A stretch of DNA of 64,000 nt from Granulosicoccus sp045106855 (lineage in GTDB: Bacteria; Pseudomonadota; Gammaproteobacteria; Granulosicoccales; Granulosicoccaceae). The notes under the pieces were generated by a model. That model saw nothing but the letters and a program-made list of their open reading frames with translations, was not told where the DNA came from and searched no databases. The position numbers were made by a program, and so were the translations under genes. Within the stretch, counting starts at the first letter, position 1; every line of letters starts with the position of its first letter. Below, piece after piece: positions 17,191 through 25,865 of the stretch. The stretch covers positions 1 to 64,000 of the forward strand of contig JBGCFI010000046.1 of NCBI GenBank assembly GCA_045106855.1. The letters run 5' to 3'.

Positions 17191-17637
17191 CTACTCGCCG
17201 ATGTCTTCGTTCCATAATTCAGGATGGGCTACGATAAAATCCTGCATCATGGCAACACATGCTTCGTCATCCAGTACCTCCACCTTTACACCACGGCTAC
17301 GCACGTAGTCCTCCGGCCCCTGGAAAGTACGGTTTTCGCCAACCACCACATGCTTGATACCGTAGAGGAGCACGGCACCACTGCACATATCACAAGGCGA
17401 TAAGGTGGAGTAGAGCGTCGCCTGGCGATAAGTACTGGCCGGCAAACGGCCCGTCTCCTCCAGGCAATCCATTTCCGCATGTCTTATGGTGCTGCCCTTC
17501 TGCACTCTCTGGTTATGGCCACGACCTATAATCTCGCCATCCAGAACCAGAACAGAGCCAATGGGGATGCCACCCGCATCTCTTCCTTTATGTGCCTCAG
17601 CTATTGCTGCCTGCATAAACTGGCTGTGATCTGTCAT
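17191..17637 (-). CDS. Cytosine deaminase, yeast (Fcy1) type
   Basis: A 148-residue member of the cytidine-deaminase fold. The zinc site is complete: His53 and the proton-shuttle Glu55 in HAEMDCLE, Cys82 and Cys85 in SPCDMC. What points to yeast-type cytosine deaminase rather than TadA or guanine deaminase is the resemblance along the length: GGVPIG-like GGIPIG, GRGHN-x-R-x-QKGS, TLYSTLSPCDMCSGA, YGI-x-x-VVVGEN, and a C-terminus LWNEDIGE that parallels WFEDIGE of Saccharomyces Fcy1. Bacteria usually use the unrelated CodA. Reaction: cytosine to uracil plus ammonia, for pyrimidine salvage. It stands alone between etfB and the SIMPL gene. Related deaminases of other amino-heterocycles are the alternative. 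Confidence 0.75.
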   Translation of the reverse strand: MTDHSQFMQAAIAEAHKGRDAGGIPIGSVLVLDGEIIGRGHNQRVQKGSTIRHAEMDCLEETGRLPASTYRQATLYSTLSPCDMCSGAVLLYGIKHVVVGENRTFQGPEDYVRSRGVKVEVLDDEACVAMMQDFIVAHPELWNEDIGE

Positions 17638-17709
17638 AACAACATTTTCCGGGTTGGGTTCTTTTTCAGGAATCTATTAAGAATGCGACCAGAGGGCTGA
17701 ACCAGGCAC

Positions 17710-18474
17710 CTAGTCAAGCTGTATACGGCCCTCGACCTGTACCAGGACCGTCGTGGTCCCCCCCACAATTGCAGGCGCGATTTCGACCGATCGACTGTAC
17801 TCTTCATCGACGCTCATCGCACGAGCCTGACCATAGGCGGGGGTATTCTGTTGCGTATGGATGTCCACCTCCAGAATCCTGAAGCCGGAACTATTCATAT
17901 TGCGCTGTATCAGAGACGCACGTTCCTTAAACATATTAAGCGCATTTTCTATAAGGATATCGGATGCTTTCTTACGAGTTGCCGGTTTCACGGTCAACCT
18001 GATGCTCTGTATGGTTAGCTTCTCCTGAAGCTGCTGTATCGCTTTTCCTGCCGCTGCGAAGTCATCAGTTTCCAGTTCGATGATCTGTTGTGACCGCCAA
18101 CCAATAAGCCGTCTGGCCGCAGAATTCTCGTAACGCGGGTAAGTCTGGTAGTCGCGTGTTCTTAGCGCTATCGAGTCGTAGGGAATCAAAATATTGACAG
18201 CCCAACTTGTTGCCGAGTTCACCTTACTTGCCAGAACGGAGGCATCCTTGTCTTCTTCCTGTACGACCAGTGTGGCTACCATGCGATCGTTATCGACTTC
18301 TACTGAAGCTTCGCTGCTCAGGCGGTAAACATCATAGAGAGTTTCGTGCAACGTTTGCGCGTGTGTTCCCATCGGGTAGAACAGGCTTAGTATCAGCAGT
18401 GTACTGAGCACTGAACAGTATCGACTCGCGAAGCGATCTGTTTTACCTGTCTTTATCGTGATTGCCCTCAGCAT
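17710..18474 (-). CDS. SIMPL (DUF541) domain exported protein
   Basis: A 254-residue protein with an N-terminal membrane or signal segment (hydrophobic core about residues 22-34, likely cleavage near THA|QT, residue 39). After it comes a SIMPL/DUF541 domain: SSEASVEVDNDRMVATLVV, a long helix-strand unit (KPATRKKASDILIENAL), and a typical ending with an AMSVDEEYSRSVEIAPAI segment and VQVEGRIQLD. SIMPL proteins occur in the periplasm or outer membrane of many bacteria, and their biochemical role is poorly defined. Start ATG at 18474. Downstream on the same strand is the cytosine deaminase, with no sign of a functional link. Confidence 0.78.
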   Translation of the reverse strand: MLRAITIKTGKTDRFASRYCSVLSTLLILSLFYPMGTHAQTLHETLYDVYRLSSEASVEVDNDRMVATLVVQEEDKDASVLASKVNSATSWAVNILIPYDSIALRTRDYQTYPRYENSAARRLIGWRSQQIIELETDDFAAAGKAIQQLQEKLTIQSIRLTVKPATRKKASDILIENALNMFKERASLIQRNMNSSGFRILEVDIHTQQNTPAYGQARAMSVDEEYSRSVEIAPAIVGGTTTVLVQVEGRIQLD

Positions 18475-18666
18475 GAATGACTTTACCTGACGTTACGCCA
18501 CAAAAAGTGACATGGTCCAGTTTACTATCAGGACTCACACATGCAAACGCAAAAAAAGCTGAATAGTTGATACTCCGGCAATTGCATCCGCTCACAATAC
18601 CCAGGTAGATGTCTGCATTGCCCAGCATGTTTTCACGTTTGATTGTCACCTGAAACGTGGCGGGAA

Positions 18667-19944
18667 CTAGGCTTCAAGCACGGCGCTAACACCCATGCCA
18701 CCAGCGGTACAGATCGAAATGAGTCCCTTACCGCCACCGTTATCAGCCAATTGCCTGGCAAGCGTTCCGACTATTCGTGCGCCTGTAGCGGCAAAAGGAT
18801 GTCCCACGGCCAGCGATGAACCGACAAGATTCATTTTATCTCGATCGATGCTCCCCATGGCGCTATCCCTGCCAAGCTGCGTACGGCAATACTCCTCGTC
18901 TTCCCAGGCCTTAAGTGTACAAAGCACCTGTGCGGCAAATGCTTCATGAATTTCATAGATATCGAACTGCTGAAGCGTGAGCGATGCGCGCTTGAGCATG
19001 TCACTGACAGCGACAGTCGGTGCCATCAAAAGCCCTGCTCCGCCCACGAAATCCACAGCCGCTGTCGCCGAGTGGGTAAGGTAGGCTTGTATCGGCAGAC
19101 CTCGCTCTCTGGCCCACTCTTCAGAGCACAACAACACACCTGCTGCACCATCGGTTAGCGGCGTACTGTTACCAGCCGTCAAGGTACCCGCAGGTGATTT
19201 GTCATATACCGTGCGAAGCTTTTGCAGAGACTCCATGGATGAATCACCGCGCATGTTGTTGTCCCGAACCACGCCATCACAGGGAATCAGCAAATCTTCG
19301 TAAAAACCTGACCCATACGCTGCGCTGGCATTCTTATGAGAACGCAAGGCAAGGGCGTCCTGCTCGCTTCGTGAAATATTCCAGGTCTTTGCCATGAGTT
19401 CACAATGCTGCCCCATGCTCATAAGCGTTCTTGGCTCATTGACAGACGGTGGCACCGGTGCAAGCTCTCTGGGTCGAAAGCCTTTGAACACAGCCAGCCG
19501 GGATTTCAGATCACGGGCTTTACCCAGCGACACCAGACGCTTTGAGAACTTGTTATTGAATACAATTGGTACATCACTGACCGTATCAGAACCTGCTGCA
19601 ATTGCAGAGTCGATCTGACCTGAGGCAATCTTGGCGGCTGCCATCATAGCCGCTTGCAGTGATGTACCACAGGCTTGCTGCATAGTGACAGCGGGTGTGG
19701 CAGGCGACAACTTTGTACTCAGTACCGCTTCACGAGCAAGGTTCCAGTCTCGCGAATGGGTAATGACCGCACCTGCGTTAACTTCACCAATAGACTCACC
19801 GGCCAACGCGTATTTATCGACCATGCCATTAAGTACGACACTGAGCATTTTTTTGTTGGATAAATCGGCGTAAGCACTATTGGAACGACAAAATGGAATA
19901 CGCAGGCCACCAACGATCGCGACGGGTTTTAATGTGTTTGCCAT
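18667..19944 (-). CDS. fadI: Acetyl-CoA acyltransferase (thiolase), FadI-like
   Basis: A 425-residue thiolase. The nucleophile is Cys92 in QQACGTSLQAA; the distal catalytic elements are GHPFAATGARIVGTLA and ICTAGGMG near the C-terminus. The length and the partner gene fit FadI, the thiolase of the FadIJ complex, rather than the biosynthetic PhaA type of about 390 residues. It cleaves 3-ketoacyl-CoA to acetyl-CoA and a shortened acyl-CoA. Its ATG overlaps the fadJ stop by one base (TGATG), so the two subunits are translationally coupled. Cytoplasmic. The symbol follows family and context; exact chain-length range is not visible. Confidence 0.86.
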   Translation of the reverse strand: MANTLKPVAIVGGLRIPFCRSNSAYADLSNKKMLSVVLNGMVDKYALAGESIGEVNAGAVITHSRDWNLAREAVLSTKLSPATPAVTMQQACGTSLQAAMMAAAKIASGQIDSAIAAGSDTVSDVPIVFNNKFSKRLVSLGKARDLKSRLAVFKGFRPRELAPVPPSVNEPRTLMSMGQHCELMAKTWNISRSEQDALALRSHKNASAAYGSGFYEDLLIPCDGVVRDNNMRGDSSMESLQKLRTVYDKSPAGTLTAGNSTPLTDGAAGVLLCSEEWARERGLPIQAYLTHSATAAVDFVGGAGLLMAPTVAVSDMLKRASLTLQQFDIYEIHEAFAAQVLCTLKAWEDEEYCRTQLGRDSAMGSIDRDKMNLVGSSLAVGHPFAATGARIVGTLARQLADNGGGKGLISICTAGGMGVSAVLEA

Positions 19945-21932
19945 CAGTCAGATTCCTGTGCCGAAGATAATTGTTTCAGGTATTGCATCGGACCACCGCG
20001 AAAAGGGGCGAAACCTGTGCCGAATATTATACCTGCATCCAGTAAATCATCATCGGCCACGATGCCATCCGCCGAAGCCGCCTTACATTCATCCAGAAAC
20101 GGGGTCAGAAGGCGTTGCGCCAATTTATCACCGTAAGGACTATCGACATCGACCGGTTTATGATCTGATTTGCCCTTGGACCAGGAATAAAAACCATTGC
20201 CGGATTTCTTGCCCAGATGCCCCTCATCAAGCTTTTTCTGCAATAGCGCTGCATGAGCCTCAACATCGCCAGTAGCAAGCGTCGCGGCAACTTTCATACA
20301 CACATCAAGACCGACGACATCAGCAAGTTCTATTGGTCCCATTGGCATTCCAAAGCGAACCGCTGCCGAGTCGATCGTATCTTTGTCGATTCCCTCTAGT
20401 AACAAGGTGAATGCCTCCATCAGATATGGAGCCAACACGCGATTGACCAGAAAGCCAGGGTTGCTTTTCGTCGGTAACGGGAATCGGTTTATCTGAGAAC
20501 TGAACGCACAACCACGAGTTACCCAGATATCATCAGTAAGCTCTGCGGCCACCACCTCAACCAATGGCATCTTGGCCACAGGATTGAAAAAATGCAGACC
20601 GATAAGACGTGAAGGTGTTTGAAGGTCGCGTGCCAGATCTTCCAGCGGCAAAGCCGATGTATTGGTTGCCAACACGGCGTGCTCTGCCATCCTTGGCTCT
20701 ATGTCAGCATAGAGCGCACGTTTTGCATCCGCATCTTCATAGATTGCTTCGATGATGACATCTGCTCGTTTAACCCCTTGTCCGTCAACATCAGGTACCA
20801 ACCTGGCAACAGCCGCCGCAACGGCAGATTTTTTCTTCAGTCGTCTTTTGAACAGTTTTCTTGCGCGCTCAAGCGCTGGTTCGATATAGGTTAGTTCACG
20901 GTCCTGAAGCGTAACCTCGAAGCCTTGGACTACACACCAGGCGGCGATATCCCCACCCATGACACCGGCTCCCACAACATGCACGCGTCTGACTTTGAAT
21001 GTATCTGCCTTGCCAAGTCCTTTCATTCGTTCAGTGAGAAAGAAGATCCGGCGAAGGTTGCGCGCGGTATCACCCACCATCAGATTACCCACATTTTTCG
21101 CCTCTCCTTCCAACATGCGCCGACGATTGTCTCGTTGCTCAGACCAGAGATCGATCATCGCAAAAGGTGCTGGATAATGATCCGGATTAGCCTTTTCAGC
21201 GGTCTTGCGTCTTAGTATTCTGGCGAGCACAGCACGCGCAGGTTGGCGATTAGTCAATGCAGCGGACAATGACAATTTTCGAGGTTTGCGCTTTGATAGA
21301 ACCGCTCTGCGTGCCGCCCAGTGTAATGATGAAAACTCATCCACTAATTCGTCAATGACACCCATGGATCGTGCCGCTGGTGCACGCAGCATTCGACCTG
21401 TCAACATCAGCTGCATGCCTGCCAGGCCACCGACTCTTTCGGTCAGGCGAGTTGTTCCTCCAAGCCCAGGAAAAATACCCAGCTTGACCTCGGGAAACCC
21501 CAGACGAGTTTCGGGTACGTTCAACACACAGATATAGTTACAACACAAGGCTAGCTCTAGTCCACCACCCAGTGCAAAACCATGAATAGTTGCCACTGTA
21601 TGACACTTAAGGTTCTCGAGTCTTGAGAAGACGGCATGCCCTTGCCGGATCATGTCGCTAACATGCCCAGCTTCCGTGTACTCATCGAACTCACGTATAT
21701 CTGCACCAAGTATAAAGCTTGCTGGCTTGGCAGACTGCACCACCAGTCCGGCAAGCTCCAGTCGTTCAGCCTGGTCAAGAATTTTGTCAAGCTCCTCGAT
21801 AACAGCTCTGGATAAAGAGTTGCTGCTTTCATCTTTACGATCACAGGAGAGCCAGAGGATGTCATGTGCATCATGCACGACCCGCCAGTGATCAAGATCC
21901 TGATGCGTGTACTGTACGCGCGTTTCGCTCAT
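19944..21932 (-). CDS. fadJ: Bifunctional enoyl-CoA hydratase / 3-hydroxyacyl-CoA dehydrogenase, FadJ-like
   Basis: A 662-residue two-enzyme protein. The N-terminal crotonase part (about 20-210) has FILGADIREF, GFALGGGLELALCC and FPEVKLGIFPGLGG with the two catalytic glutamates. The dehydrogenase part begins with the NAD site VHVVGAGVMGGDIAAW (about 328-345) and contains LIGLHFFNPV and the C-terminal MGPIELADVVGLDV. It is about 50 residues shorter than E. coli FadJ, mostly in the linker and tail. With FadI it carries out the last three steps of beta-oxidation. Start ATG at 21932, only 48 nt after the batD stop, so it may be transcribed with the Bat operon. Confidence 0.88.
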   Translation of the reverse strand: MSETRVQYTHQDLDHWRVVHDAHDILWLSCDRKDESSNSLSRAVIEELDKILDQAERLELAGLVVQSAKPASFILGADIREFDEYTEAGHVSDMIRQGHAVFSRLENLKCHTVATIHGFALGGGLELALCCNYICVLNVPETRLGFPEVKLGIFPGLGGTTRLTERVGGLAGMQLMLTGRMLRAPAARSMGVIDELVDEFSSLHWAARRAVLSKRKPRKLSLSAALTNRQPARAVLARILRRKTAEKANPDHYPAPFAMIDLWSEQRDNRRRMLEGEAKNVGNLMVGDTARNLRRIFFLTERMKGLGKADTFKVRRVHVVGAGVMGGDIAAWCVVQGFEVTLQDRELTYIEPALERARKLFKRRLKKKSAVAAAVARLVPDVDGQGVKRADVIIEAIYEDADAKRALYADIEPRMAEHAVLATNTSALPLEDLARDLQTPSRLIGLHFFNPVAKMPLVEVVAAELTDDIWVTRGCAFSSQINRFPLPTKSNPGFLVNRVLAPYLMEAFTLLLEGIDKDTIDSAAVRFGMPMGPIELADVVGLDVCMKVAATLATGDVEAHAALLQKKLDEGHLGKKSGNGFYSWSKGKSDHKPVDVDSPYGDKLAQRLLTPFLDECKAASADGIVADDDLLDAGIIFGTGFAPFRGGPMQYLKQLSSAQESD

Positions 21933-21980
21933 GACGACCCCTCAGTGTTACATGTCTATGGATAACGGGTATGCCAATGC

Positions 21981-23927
21981 CTACAACGGCGGCAAGCGGC
22001 TTATCCCATTCTTCGGTAGTTCAACATCATTGGCAGCAGAATCAGTTTCTCTGCCAACAGCCAGCATGGAGCCAGTGTTTTGCAAGGCCACTTTCAGATC
22101 ACCGGGAAGCTTATTAAGGTCGGCAGCCAGAGAAGGCTTGCTAGCAGCGTTGCCTTGCTCGCTGTAAAGCGCTGCCTGAATTCTCGCAAGTGTTTCACGG
22201 GCAGCTCCCTCAGGCAACTTCACTTGTATTGCATCCAGTGTAATCGGGGAATCCGCAGGCCACTGCCGCGAAGACCATTCCAGCAATGAATGTTTGATTT
22301 CCGAGATATCACCTTGAGCGCAAGCCTTTTCGAGTCCGTTAAAGGATGCATGGTGCTGATACAAGGCAGTAATCCCATTCTGTCTGGATAACCTGGATGG
22401 ATATTCGCCGCTAGCCGCACTCCCTGGCAAAGTGCCTGATGCTCGTTTTCGCCACAGTAACCAGGCAACTACCGTCAACATCCACAGAGCAATCACGATA
22501 TACGCCAGTAACTGCCACCTCTGTAAAGCAGTTTCCAGCGTTACAACCCGATCGTTCGTTAAATTGATGTTTGATGCTTTCAGTGAGTCATTCTGGGTGG
22601 ATTCAGGCGGGCTTAAAACTTGTGATTCAGGCTCTGCTCTTAGAGCAGTGTCTGCGGACAATCCAGCAGTCAGGCCATCACTGCTGGCGCCATCAGGTGT
22701 ACTAACTGGATTCTGATTGCTCCCAGTTGTATCAGGAGCCATGACCTCAATAGTCTCAGAAGACAACTCGGCGGTTTCCCTCTCCCCGGTGAGGGTATTA
22801 AACCACTCGACACTGATTGCGGGGAGCGTCAATGTACCGCCTCGTTGAGGAATAAGCGCCCAGTTGATCCTTTGCTCGGCAACCAGGCCCGAATCCACAG
22901 CGCTCATAGAAAGCTTGGGATCTTCTGCATACAAGCTTAATCCGTCAATCGCAGGTATGTTGATTTGTGGGAGCTGTGAATCCAACACACCTTCTGCCCG
23001 CATGATGATGGTTCTTGTTAAGGGTTGATCAACTTGCGCGGTTTGCTTCTCACCCTGCCACTGAGCTTGCAGACTGACATTTTGAGCAGGCAACCACCAG
23101 CCCGAACCTGATGGAGGACGGGCTTGCACATTAAGGGTGATCGCATCGCTCAAGCGAGTCAATTTTCGCGTTGGGGAAAAAAACCCCCGAACACGATTGG
23201 GGTCTGCCGGTACCGTAATACTCAGGGTTACCGGATCAATGAGTATGTCACCGCTTTTCTGTGGAAACAACGCGAAACGACGTTCGGTAACGCTGTACTC
23301 CCGGCCATCGCGAACCTCACGCGTGCGTGTGTCGTCACCAAGTCTTTGCACGACAAGATCGTCAGCAGCGGGTTCATTCAGCCCACCATCGACAATATCA
23401 ATCGCCTGAAATACACGCAGTGTCATGAGCACCTGGGACTGTACCCATGGGGTGGTGTTATCGACGCTTGCCTCCAGAAAAATATCCCTTTTCGCACCCT
23501 TGGGCACAGCATTGACTATCAGTGAAAGCAGTTGGGTTTCATAATTCCCCACTTTGACAGAAGGTACCGTAAAAACACCTTCACCAATTGGCAACAATTC
23601 AAGCGCCCAGGTAACCACGCTTGTATTCATTGCCTGATTGTTTGAACCGATGACTGTACTGATCTGACGTGAACTGGACCTGCCGATAACCTCAAAGTCC
23701 TTACTTAGTGATGAAGCATCCAGTTCAGAATCAATACCGATGGCGGTAATTGTCAGTACAACGGACTCATCGCGAGTGATGGTCGAAGAACTCAACTCGG
23801 CACGCACACTGACATCCTGAGCAAATACCGGCACTCGAAATAGTGATAAACCCATGAACATGATAACAAGGGCTGCTACCAACCGTTTGTAGCCGTTATG
23901 ATTTGCAGATGTAAAAGTCAGTTGCAT
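21981..23927 (-). CDS. batD: BatD family protein (oxygen-tolerance type)
   Basis: A 648-residue exported and membrane-anchored protein. It has a signal segment at the N-terminus (cleavage near VFAQ|DV), then the BatD-type region with SVRAELSSSTITRDESVVLTI and FEVIGRSSSRQIS, and beta-rich repeats up to about residue 400. A low-complexity Ser/Asn/Thr stretch is followed by a transmembrane helix at about 471-493 and a cytoplasmic tail. So the beta domains lie in the periplasm. BatD proteins occur with BatA/B/C and MoxR; the Bacteroides locus was named for aerotolerance, but the molecular task is unsettled. ATG at 23927, 8 nt after batC, with TAGGT upstream. Confidence 0.85.
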   Translation of the reverse strand: MQLTFTSANHNGYKRLVAALVIMFMGLSLFRVPVFAQDVSVRAELSSSTITRDESVVLTITAIGIDSELDASSLSKDFEVIGRSSSRQISTVIGSNNQAMNTSVVTWALELLPIGEGVFTVPSVKVGNYETQLLSLIVNAVPKGAKRDIFLEASVDNTTPWVQSQVLMTLRVFQAIDIVDGGLNEPAADDLVVQRLGDDTRTREVRDGREYSVTERRFALFPQKSGDILIDPVTLSITVPADPNRVRGFFSPTRKLTRLSDAITLNVQARPPSGSGWWLPAQNVSLQAQWQGEKQTAQVDQPLTRTIIMRAEGVLDSQLPQINIPAIDGLSLYAEDPKLSMSAVDSGLVAEQRINWALIPQRGGTLTLPAISVEWFNTLTGERETAELSSETIEVMAPDTTGSNQNPVSTPDGASSDGLTAGLSADTALRAEPESQVLSPPESTQNDSLKASNINLTNDRVVTLETALQRWQLLAYIVIALWMLTVVAWLLWRKRASGTLPGSAASGEYPSRLSRQNGITALYQHHASFNGLEKACAQGDISEIKHSLLEWSSRQWPADSPITLDAIQVKLPEGAARETLARIQAALYSEQGNAASKPSLAADLNKLPGDLKVALQNTGSMLAVGRETDSAANDVELPKNGISRLPPL

Positions 23928-23935
23928 TTGAATAC

Positions 23936-24847
23936 CTACCAGGGTTTGCCGCTATCGCGTACTTGCGGGTAATCGGTACGGTGACTCTGTTCCAGTTTGC
24001 GACGTAACAGACCTGCCGGATCATCCGGTATGCGACGTAACCACTGCTCGGTCGCCTGATCACTCTCACTCATTGGCTGTTCCTCTACAGTGGCACGTTC
24101 ACCCTGCGCATCAGTCTCATCGTCCGCCTGCTCACCTGCGCGCGCTTCAGCTTCCAGAGCTTCTCGTGCCGCTTGTTCATCCTCCTCTTGCTGCGCTTGC
24201 GATTCAGGTTGTTCGTCTCCACCCTCATCACCAGACTGCTCGCCAGCATCAGCTTGCTCGGTATCATTCTGTTCACCGGTTTCACCAGGCTCGCCCGTTT
24301 CATCGTTTTGTGAATCCTCGGAAGGATCACCAGATTCATCAGAGGGTTGCTGTTCACCGTCCTGCGAAGATGATTCACCTTCTCCCTCACCATCACCGGA
24401 CTGTTGCTGTTCTTGCTGCTGCTGAATCAGCTGCCGAGCGATGTCACGGTTATGCAGTGCATCGTCAAACTGCGGATCTTGCTCAAGCACTTGATCAAAC
24501 GTTGCCACCGCCTTTTCGTACTGCCCTGCCCTCACTTCGCTAACACCCTGATTGTAAAGCGCCCGGTTGGCATCCTCGGTAAGACCATCAGCAAGCTGCT
24601 GCTGTACGGCACTACCAAATTTACTGGCAGCTGACTCGAAGTCCCCTGACGCATGTTCCGCAACCCCTTGCCACTCGATATCAGGTGCAACACGTTTAAG
24701 TTGTTCAATATCACCTGACTTCAGCGCAGCTTTGGATTGCTGTTCAGGCGTACGCCACCAGTCAGCCCAATCGGCGTGGACTTGCTGTACAAGCATGGCA
24801 AGCAGCAGTGCATGCATACCTAACGCTATCGCCTTCAGAAACTTCAA
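23936..24847 (-). CDS. batC: BatC-like TPR protein with long acidic tail
   Basis: A 303-residue protein with a signal peptide (MKFLKAIALGMHALLLAMLV, cleavage near VHA|DW) and a short TPR region at about 65-150 (ALYNQGVSEVRAGQYEKAVATFDQVLEQ). Next comes a stretch of about 115 residues (about 142-258) made almost only of Glu, Gln, Asp, Ser and Gly. The C-terminus has the motif EQWLRRIPDDPAGLLRRKLEQ that recurs in TPR proteins of Bat operons. Start TTG at 24847 with GAGG 9 nt upstream; the later ATG (24817) would cut into the signal peptide. It sits between batB (22-nt gap) and batD (8-nt gap). Presumably a periplasmic scaffold. Confidence 0.82.
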   Translation of the reverse strand: MKFLKAIALGMHALLLAMLVQQVHADWADWWRTPEQQSKAALKSGDIEQLKRVAPDIEWQGVAEHASGDFESAASKFGSAVQQQLADGLTEDANRALYNQGVSEVRAGQYEKAVATFDQVLEQDPQFDDALHNRDIARQLIQQQQEQQQSGDGEGEGESSSQDGEQQPSDESGDPSEDSQNDETGEPGETGEQNDTEQADAGEQSGDEGGDEQPESQAQQEEDEQAAREALEAEARAGEQADDETDAQGERATVEEQPMSESDQATEQWLRRIPDDPAGLLRRKLEQSHRTDYPQVRDSGKPW

Positions 24848-24869
24848 AGCCCACTACCTCGCTGAGCGC

Positions 24870-25865
24870 TCATGCCACCACACCACGTCGAAACAGCCAT
24901 AGCGCACAAATCATCAACGGCCATACCAGCCAGGGCGAGTATTCGATCCAGTAGGTCTTGCGCGCAGCCTCAAACGGATCATCAGCCTCCACTGCTATAG
25001 CTTTTCTTACGCCTGCTAACCGCTCAAGGTCTGCTTTGTTCGTGGTCAACCTGACCGCGCGACCAGCCCCGGCGTTTGCCAGATCTTTCATCAACAGCAT
25101 ATCCACCTGAGGCACCACAATACTGCCGTTTGCATCTTGAAGAAACTGCCCCTGCTCGTCACGCAATGGTTTACCGGATAACGTGCCCACAGCCAGCACA
25201 GACAAGCGATGACCGAGTTCACGTGCGCGCCTGGCTGCTTCGATATCCCGCTCATCTACAGTCTGATCACCTATATAAAGGATATGCCCTTGCTGAACAC
25301 CGGTCTGCTCGAATAGCGTGACGGCACGACCAATAGCCAGATCCAGGCGACTTCCTTGCACGGGCATGATGTCGGGACTCAATGACGGTACAAACGCCTG
25401 AATGGTGCCGGTGTCTTCGGTCAGCGGGCTTATCACATAAGGGCGTTCGGCAAATCCGATCAGCCCGATCTGACGCCCCTCACTTTGTGATAAAAGATCA
25501 GTTAATTTAAATCTCGCTCTAGTCAGCCTGTTTGGCGGTAAATCGTCTGAGAGCATGGAACGGGACAAATCGAATAACACGATCTCCGCCTGCTGTGCCT
25601 GAAAAACCGGCACTTCTTGCTGCTCCCAGACTGGCCCTGCCAACAGCGTCAGGACAACTGCCCATCCAGCAAACAAAGCCAAAGAGGAGCGACGGGATTC
25701 TGCAGCGATGCCGTCGATTACATAGGGCTGTAGCTGTGGATCAACCACGCTTTCCCAGGCACTCTTGATGTTACGACGTCGCAGCCAGAGTCCAAGCACA
25801 AACAACCAGGGGATAAAGCCCCACAACCATACAGGCCTTAGCCATTGTAAACCTGACTCAATCAC
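24870..25865 (-). CDS. batB: BatB-like von Willebrand factor A membrane protein
   Basis: A 331-residue protein with two N-terminal transmembrane helices (about 8-26 and 60-78), a VWA domain, and a C-terminal helix (about 305-324). The metal-ion-dependent adhesion site is DLSRS starting at Asp99, followed by SRLDLAIGRA and IGDQTVDE; the periplasm is the expected place of the domain. The start is GTG at 25865, whose GTGA overlaps the batA stop by 4 nt. The open frame extends to 25934 but that part would lie inside batA. VWA proteins of this operon type are thought to act with the MoxR ATPase in assembling or activating other complexes. Confidence 0.85.
   Translation of the reverse strand: MIESGLQWLRPVWLWGFIPWLFVLGLWLRRRNIKSAWESVVDPQLQPYVIDGIAAESRRSSLALFAGWAVVLTLLAGPVWEQQEVPVFQAQQAEIVLFDLSRSMLSDDLPPNRLTRARFKLTDLLSQSEGRQIGLIGFAERPYVISPLTEDTGTIQAFVPSLSPDIMPVQGSRLDLAIGRAVTLFEQTGVQQGHILYIGDQTVDERDIEAARRARELGHRLSVLAVGTLSGKPLRDEQGQFLQDANGSIVVPQVDMLLMKDLANAGAGRAVRLTTNKADLERLAGVRKAIAVEADDPFEAARKTYWIEYSPWLVWPLMICALWLFRRGVVA

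Noticed and set aside
24073..24543. Open plus-strand frame of 156 codons opposite batC
   Set aside because: It is the antisense of the low-complexity acidic tract of batC, which leaves all frames open; its product is a His/Pro/Leu-rich string without family features.
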